A DNA stretch of 12,341 bases from the NCBI GenBank assembly GCA_958403205.1, contig CATXWM010000048.1, positions 1-12,341 of the forward strand, written 5' to 3'. The stretch is from an uncultured Collinsella sp. (lineage in GTDB: Bacteria > Actinomycetota > Coriobacteriia > Coriobacteriales > Coriobacteriaceae). The position numbers and the translations under genes were made by a program. Shown here piece after piece: positions 8,137 to 12,341 of this stretch (within the stretch, counting starts at the first letter, position 1; every line of letters begins with the position of its first letter). The notes under the pieces are model-generated. The model was not told the origin of the DNA. It saw only the letters and a list, made by a program, of their open reading frames with translations, and did no database searches.

Positions 8137-9018
8137 ATGCAAAACTTGCTTGAACTCAAAGGCATCTCACGCGCTGTAAGCGACCGCTTTTCGCTGCGCG
8201 ACGTCACGCTTGCCGTGGAGCCTGGCCAGATCGTCGGCTTTGTTGGTGCCAACGGTGCTGGCAAAACAACGACGATTCGAGCTGCTCTCGGGCTTATAAA
8301 GCTCGATGCCGGCGAAGTGCACCTGTTTGGGCAGCGCTGTGGCGCCGACGCGCCCGATGGGTCGCAACGCCATCTACGCTCCCGCGTCGGTCTTGTCCTG
8401 GACACGTGCCCCTTCCCTTCCACGCTCAAGGTGACCGAAGTTGAGGCACTCGTAAGCCCGGCGTGCCCCATCTGGAGCCACGACACCTTCGCTAGTCTCA
8501 TCGACCGATTTGGCTTGGATCCCAAGACAAAGGTCAAGGACCTCTCCCGCGGCATGGGCATGAAACTGCAGCTTGCCTGTGCACTCAGTCACAATGCCAA
8601 GCTGCTCGTTTTGGACGAAGCCACCGCGGGCCTCGATCCCATGGCACGCGAGGAACTGCTTGATGAGCTGCTTGCCTTTGTCGCCGACGGCCAGCACAGC
8701 GTGCTGCTCTCGAGCCACATTACGTCCGACCTCGATCGCACTGCCGACCGCGTCGTCTGCATCGATAATGGCTCGATTATTTTTGACCTGCCGCGCGAGG
8801 ACATTACCGACCGCGCCGGCATCGCCCACTGTACCCAAGCACAGGCCGCCGAGCTTATGGCTTGCGTCGAAGGCGCCCGTGCCGTCCACCACGCCTATAG
8901 CGTGGACGTGCTCGTGCCCAACCGTCGCGAAACGCTCGAGGCCTTTCCCGAGATTCCCTGCGATCGGGCAACCATTGATGACTATCTGCGCCTCATGCTG
9001 AAAGGGGCTTCGAAATGA
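8137..9018 (+). CDS. ABC transporter ATP-binding protein
   Basis: A 293-residue nucleotide-binding subunit that would power the ABC-2 permease encoded next. Motifs: Walker A GANGAGKTT (37-45), the signature LSRGM (136-140), Walker B LLVLDE (156-161) with a D-loop GLD after it, and the switch His194 in SSHIT. The Q-loop glutamine is not obvious: the stretch VGLVLDTCPF near 84-93 has Asp where Gln is common, as I recall for YtrB/BcrA-like ATPases. A C-terminal extension after about residue 220 has no recognised domain. The ATG at 8137 follows AAAGG; the frame is open further upstream, but that would overlap the GntR gene. Its stop overlaps the next start by 4 bp (ATGA). This is probably an exporter, possibly of peptides or lipids. 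Confidence 0.95.
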   Translation: MQNLLELKGISRAVSDRFSLRDVTLAVEPGQIVGFVGANGAGKTTTIRAALGLIKLDAGEVHLFGQRCGADAPDGSQRHLRSRVGLVLDTCPFPSTLKVTEVEALVSPACPIWSHDTFASLIDRFGLDPKTKVKDLSRGMGMKLQLACALSHNAKLLVLDEATAGLDPMAREELLDELLAFVADGQHSVLLSSHITSDLDRTADRVVCIDNGSIIFDLPREDITDRAGIAHCTQAQAAELMACVEGARAVHHAYSVDVLVPNRRETLEAFPEIPCDRATIDDYLRLMLKGASK

Positions 9019-9713
9019 AACGCGCCTTTATGTCCGAGCTCGCCATCGTTCGCACGCTCACCCCGAGCATCGCGGGCGTCGGCCTGTTCATATTCGTCGT
9101 ATTGACCCTTGCCAACGCGACAGACGGCGATTCCGGCATGAGCGCCGGTGCCTGTGCGGTCAGCGCCATGTCGCCCATCATAATCATGAACTCGCTAGCT
9201 GGCTACGATAACCAAAACGGCTGGGAGCGTTATCGAGCAACGCTGCCCTTCTCGCGCAAAGACATTATCTGCGCACGCTACCTGTGCATCGTTGTCTTCT
9301 CGGTCGTCATGGCATGCGCGGCTACGCTTCTGAACATCCTCGCCCTTCCGCTCTTCGACCCCATGGGCATCCCTTCGACATGCCAGACGATCTTTGAAAT
9401 CGCAACCGCCTCGGCGGCATCGATGCTCATCTCCCTCATGATGGTATTCTTGACACAGCCGCTGTTCTTCCGATTTGGGCACATGGAGGCGCTGCGCCTA
9501 TCCCTTGGCCTGTTTGCCCTGTTTGGCTGCGGCACCATGGCAATGCTGAGTTCCTCCAACCCCATCAGCAACTGGCTCATGTCGATTGCCGGAGCGAATC
9601 CCGATCCTGCCGTTCTGGGCTGTCTGTGCGCAGGAATTGCCGTGCTGGCCCTCGCGCTATGCGCAATCAGCTGCACCGTCAGCACCAAGGTTTATCGAGT
9701 ACGCGACCTGTAG
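9015..9713 (+). CDS. ABC-2 type transporter permease
   Basis: A 232-residue membrane protein with about six hydrophobic segments (roughly residues 15-33, 45-64, 88-116, 135-158, 163-180 and 200-222) and the charged cytoplasmic stretch NQNGWERYRATLPFSRKD near 66-83. That stretch is typical of ABC2_membrane_5-type permeases, such as the PmtB/PmtD group of phenol-soluble-modulin exporters. The 4-bp ATGA overlap with the ATPase stop implies translational coupling, and the two proteins would form a heteromeric exporter under the GntR regulator. The substrate is unknown. The GntR + ATPase + permease trio resembles Ytr and Pmt loci, but a single ATPase/permease pair is the minimal form. Confidence 0.88.
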   Translation: MKRAFMSELAIVRTLTPSIAGVGLFIFVVLTLANATDGDSGMSAGACAVSAMSPIIIMNSLAGYDNQNGWERYRATLPFSRKDIICARYLCIVVFSVVMACAATLLNILALPLFDPMGIPSTCQTIFEIATASAASMLISLMMVFLTQPLFFRFGHMEALRLSLGLFALFGCGTMAMLSSSNPISNWLMSIAGANPDPAVLGCLCAGIAVLALALCAISCTVSTKVYRVRDL

Positions 9714-9799
9714 GCACGCGAGTCTCAATCCACGAAGGACGCGATCGCCCCCCCCGCAAATCCGTGACAAATGGCATATCCCCGGCGTACGCCACCGTA

Positions 9800-11104
9800 C
9801 TACTTGCGCAGCGGCTTGGGCAGTGGGATACCGGCGGCAATGGCTGCGGCGATGATCATGCAGACAATGCCCTTGAGCGGGAAACACATAAGCAGCAGGC
9901 CCACGACCATGACGGGCTGACGCATAACGGCGCCCATCGTCGAGGCCGTGCAAACGGCGACGCAAAAGACCGGATCGGCGCCGGTGAGGATAGCAAGGCC
10001 ATAACCCAGGCTTACGCCCGAGAAGATAACCGGGAAGAAGTGGCCGCCGCGCCAACCAAGGTTGATGAGGGCGGGCGTCAGCATGGCCTTAACAAGACCG
10101 GTCGCGATAAGCACGCCGGCGGGAATGGTCAGATAGGTTTCCATGAGCACGTCGGCCTGCGTCTCGCCGGCAAACATGGTGTAGGGCAGGACCGTGCCGC
10201 AGATGGCGAGTGCCAGACCGGCCAGCATGGCTTTGACGACAGGGCGCGCCCCTATTGCATGAGCAAGCGCTTCGCTCGCTTGCTCAGAGACAAAGTACAA
10301 CCAGCCGCAGACGGTACCGACCAGTGCCAGGGGGATGAGCCAGGTAAGCTCCAGGTTGCCCACCACGGCAGCCTCGAACCTCGGCATACCCATGCCGCCG
10401 CCCATGAGCTGGCCGAGCAGCAGGTAGGTGCCCAGGCCGCCAGCAATCGCGATGCCGTAAACCACGGTCTTTTGCGCCTTGGGCAGCCTGATGTTGATCT
10501 CACCGGATTCGGAATCCTCGCCATCGCCGGCACCCTGGCCGTCAGCACTTCCGGCAAGCGGCGCCACAAAGCCAAACACGGGCGCGGTAAAGAGCGCCGT
10601 CAGGGCAGCCTGGGTGCCCAGCAGCGTGAGCTCCCTAAACTCGGCGCCAAAGCGACGCATACGGTCGCCGACCCAGCTGCACAGACCTGCGATAACGCCG
10701 GTCAGACCAGCCTCCGGTCCAATACTTCCACCAAACAGCAGCGGCAGCAATGCCGCGAGCGAAAGCTTGCCCAGGTTGTTGTACGGGTAGCGCCCGTCTT
10801 GCTTAACCTTTGCCATCACCTGGTTGAGGTCATCGGTCTTGATGCCCGTCATCTTTTCGTACAGGCCAATCACCAAGCCGCCCAACAGGCAAACGAAAAA
10901 CGGGTACGGCAAAAAGCCAAACGGGCCGCTGGCGAGTTCGGGCGAAGAGACACCCAGCATATGCGGGACCTCGGTCCACAAATAATCAATGCCGTGCTCC
11001 ATCGCAAAGAAGAATAGCCAGACTGCGGCACCCGCGAGTGCACCGGTCACGGCAACGCTGACCAAAAACAGCGCTCGGTTCGTGGGTTTGGCAAGGTTAT
11101 CCAT
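9800..11104 (-). CDS. CLC family chloride channel/transporter
   Basis: A 434-residue membrane protein of the voltage-gated chloride channel (CLC) family. The family motif near the anion pathway appears as GGSIGPEAGL (residues 125-134), and GGHFFP (353-358) matches the GxFxP motif. Compared with canonical CLC antiporters, the position of the gating glutamate (GREGP in E. coli ClcA) holds Ile128, with a Glu only after the proline. I also find no GSGIP motif upstream. This resembles the divergent YfeO-like branch. A hydrophilic Gly/Asp/Glu-rich insert at 184-203 interrupts the middle of the protein. The ATG at 11104 follows GGGAGG. It is on the same strand as, and downstream of, the LOG gene, with a 125-bp gap. 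Ion selectivity and mechanism are uncertain. Confidence 0.9.
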   Translation of the reverse strand: MDNLAKPTNRALFLVSVAVTGALAGAAVWLFFFAMEHGIDYLWTEVPHMLGVSSPELASGPFGFLPYPFFVCLLGGLVIGLYEKMTGIKTDDLNQVMAKVKQDGRYPYNNLGKLSLAALLPLLFGGSIGPEAGLTGVIAGLCSWVGDRMRRFGAEFRELTLLGTQAALTALFTAPVFGFVAPLAGSADGQGAGDGEDSESGEINIRLPKAQKTVVYGIAIAGGLGTYLLLGQLMGGGMGMPRFEAAVVGNLELTWLIPLALVGTVCGWLYFVSEQASEALAHAIGARPVVKAMLAGLALAICGTVLPYTMFAGETQADVLMETYLTIPAGVLIATGLVKAMLTPALINLGWRGGHFFPVIFSGVSLGYGLAILTGADPVFCVAVCTASTMGAVMRQPVMVVGLLLMCFPLKGIVCMIIAAAIAAGIPLPKPLRK

Positions 11105-11143
11105 CGGGTCCTCCCGCGGTCAAAGTCGACATAGATACGTTTT

Positions 11144-11149
11144 ATTGTA
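11144..11149 (-). promoter_or_regulatory. Candidate -10 box for the CLC gene
   Basis: The minus strand reads TACAAT about 40 bp upstream of the CLC start. A TTGGCT hexamer lies upstream, but at 20 bp, wider than usual. The gap may therefore hold a separate promoter for this gene. Confidence 0.3.
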
Positions 11150-11229
11150 GAGCGAGCGTTGTCCGAACGAGCCAACCATCTGCGCCGCAAACGGCACCAT
11201 TGGGAGTCATAGTGGGGCAGGCTCAAGAC

Positions 11230-11763
11230 TTATCCGTTGATAATCGAGGCAATCTCGCGCAAATCGTCGGCAAAGTAGATGCCGAGTTGGCGCCTCGAGC
11301 TCGAAAGCCCCTTATCAATCATGTGCCCGAGCAGGGCTTTGAGGTCGTTGTAGTACCCATCCAGGTTGTACAGAATGCACGGCGCACTCAGATGCCCCAA
11401 CGACACGGCGGACATGACCTCGGCAATCTCCTCGAGCGTGCCCGTGCCGCCCGGAAAGGCAATGAACGCATCACCGAGCTCGATCATCTTGGCTTTGCGC
11501 TCGGCCATGTCGCTCGTCACGATGAGGTCGTCAATACCGTCGTGTTGAAACTCTGCCTCGATAAAAAAGCTCGGCTCAACGCCCGTCACATGCCCGCCAG
11601 CATCGAGCACGCTATCGGCAAGCGCGCCCATCAGGCCCGACTTGGAGCCGCCGTATACCAGCGCGTGGCCGTTGGTGCCAATCCAGTTGCCCAGCTCCTG
11701 TACCGCAGGCAGAAACGCCGGGTCATTACCGACGCTCGCGCCCAGGTACACCGTGATGTTCAT
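11230..11763 (-). CDS. LOG family (TIGR00730-type) Rossmann-fold protein
   Basis: A 177-residue protein of the LOG family. Characterised members hydrolyse cytokinin riboside 5'-monophosphates or other nucleoside monophosphates, releasing the base and ribose 5-phosphate. The nucleotide-binding and catalytic motifs are intact: YGGSKSGLMG (38-47), MAERK (86-90) and PGGTGTLEE (104-112). The length matches typical single-domain members. The start is taken as ATG 11763, which sits 7 bases after GAGGGGG. A TTG two codons earlier is too close to that site. It lies 36 bp downstream of the potassium channel on the same strand, so the two are probably co-transcribed. The bacterial role of such proteins is mostly unclear: purine nucleotide salvage or nucleotide signalling are possible. 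Confidence 0.92.
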   Translation of the reverse strand: MNITVYLGASVGNDPAFLPAVQELGNWIGTNGHALVYGGSKSGLMGALADSVLDAGGHVTGVEPSFFIEAEFQHDGIDDLIVTSDMAERKAKMIELGDAFIAFPGGTGTLEEIAEVMSAVSLGHLSAPCILYNLDGYYNDLKALLGHMIDKGLSSSRRQLGIYFADDLREIASIING

Positions 11764-11799
11764 ATGCAATCCCCCTCGTCGTGACGCGCGGCACCCGTT

Positions 11800-12225
11800 C
11801 TATCGTTGCCGGCGACGGTACTCGCGCACACGGCGCGACAAATCGGCGAGCTCATCGCGGTCGAGTTCTTCCAAATGCTCAAGATCGTCCATAAAGCGCG
11901 CCATGGTGTCCTTTTGGCGCAGCTTGATGAGCGTATTGCAGTAGTTCACCGCCACGCCCGTAAGCATGGCGATATAGAAGATACTGATGACGCTTAGGAT
12001 AACGGTAATGCCGCGGGCAACCGGCGTTTCAGCGGGGATATCGCCAAAGCCGATCGTCGAGACCGTCTCAAAGCTAAACCAGAGACCATCGCCAAACGTG
12101 AGGGTCGTGGGCTCGGACAGCCAGACAGCCGTCGAGCACAGCAGGTAAAAGATAAGAAACAGACCCGTGATGCGCGCAAAGCCGGCCTGTCGCAGTACGT
12201 CGGCAAGCGTCCTCAACCTGTTCAT
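11800..12225 (-). CDS. Two-TM potassium channel (ion channel family)
   Basis: A 141-residue pore-only channel subunit that would assemble as a tetramer. It has a first membrane helix (about 17-36), a pore helix and the selectivity filter TIGFGD (57-62), close to the potassium-channel signature, then a second helix (about 72-98). The tail (100-141) is highly charged, with an acidic EHLEELDRDELADL stretch and a basic RRVREYRRRQR end; it may be a coiled-coil tetramerisation region. No RCK/TrkA-N ligand domain is attached. I chose ATG 12225 because AAGGGG lies 5 bases upstream; a GTG at 12276 in the same frame lacks such support. It lies 61 bp from the right terminal repeat. The LOG gene follows after 36 bp. 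Confidence 0.9.
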   Translation of the reverse strand: MNRLRTLADVLRQAGFARITGLFLIFYLLCSTAVWLSEPTTLTFGDGLWFSFETVSTIGFGDIPAETPVARGITVILSVISIFYIAMLTGVAVNYCNTLIKLRQKDTMARFMDDLEHLEELDRDELADLSRRVREYRRRQR

Positions 12226-12286
12226 CGCGACCCCTTTTCCCAGACGTCCAATCTCGTTCGCTCGGTATTGTCCCACAACCGGCAGT

Positions 12287-12341
12287 TAGGGACGTTCCTT
12301 TTAATATGAGCAGGACATTGTCAAGAGGCAAAATCGGGCCT
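12287..12341 (-). repeat. Right copy of 55-bp terminal inverted repeat
   Basis: Exact inverted copy of bases 1-55, flush with the right end. It lies 61 bp upstream of the potassium channel start and points toward that gene, just as the left copy points toward the MATE gene. Confidence 0.9.

Noticed and set aside
9784..9793. GGCGTACGCC palindrome near the CLC stop as a terminator
   Set aside because: There is no loop and no T-run. The 9714-9799 gap holds no convincing terminator.
9626..11017. A long plus-strand open frame opposite the CLC gene
   Set aside because: It is antisense to a clear membrane protein, overlaps the end of the ABC permease gene, and has no domain or ribosome-binding site.
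12226..12276. GTG start at 12276 for the potassium channel
   Set aside because: It would add 17 polar residues without a good ribosome-binding site, whereas ATG 12225 has AAGGGG at proper spacing.

Overview
The window is GC-rich (about 60% by eye) and dense with genes, and most starts have clear AGGAG-type ribosome-binding sites. Gene content and protein style suggest a gut Coriobacteriia actinobacterium, most likely Collinsella-like. That is an inference from general resemblance, since there is no rRNA or other marker gene. The first and last 55 bases are exact inverted copies of each other and sit flush with both window ends, so this looks like a complete assembly contig bounded by a dispersed repeat.

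Layout, left to right: a MATE efflux transporter (133-1515, +) converges on a LysR-type regulator (1543-2409, -). The regulator diverges from an EamA/DMT transporter (2568-3470, +), which is followed by uracil-DNA glycosylase ung (3559-4284, +). A strong two-way terminator hairpin (4300-4333) separates ung from a minus-strand pair: a DUF165/VUT-family (YhhQ-like, queuosine precursor) transporter and a short-chain dehydrogenase only 9 bp downstream. The transporter has a recognisable promoter and a structured leader that may be a riboswitch. Upstream of it on the same strand lies prfC (release factor 3).

A plus-strand operon starts at 7733: a YtrA-type GntR regulator, an ABC ATPase and an ABC-2 permease. 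Palindromes over its promoter suggest autorepression. The right end is all minus strand: a two-TM potassium channel (12225-11800), a LOG-family nucleotide hydrolase (11763-11230) and a divergent CLC-type chloride transporter (11104-9800).

Overall this is mostly a chromosomal housekeeping and transport neighbourhood. There are no phage genes, transposases, CRISPR arrays or RNA genes that I can support. The points most worth checking are the structured leader of the VUT gene and its coupling to the dehydrogenase, the K+ channel-LOG pair, the missing canonical motifs in the CLC protein, and the terminal repeats.
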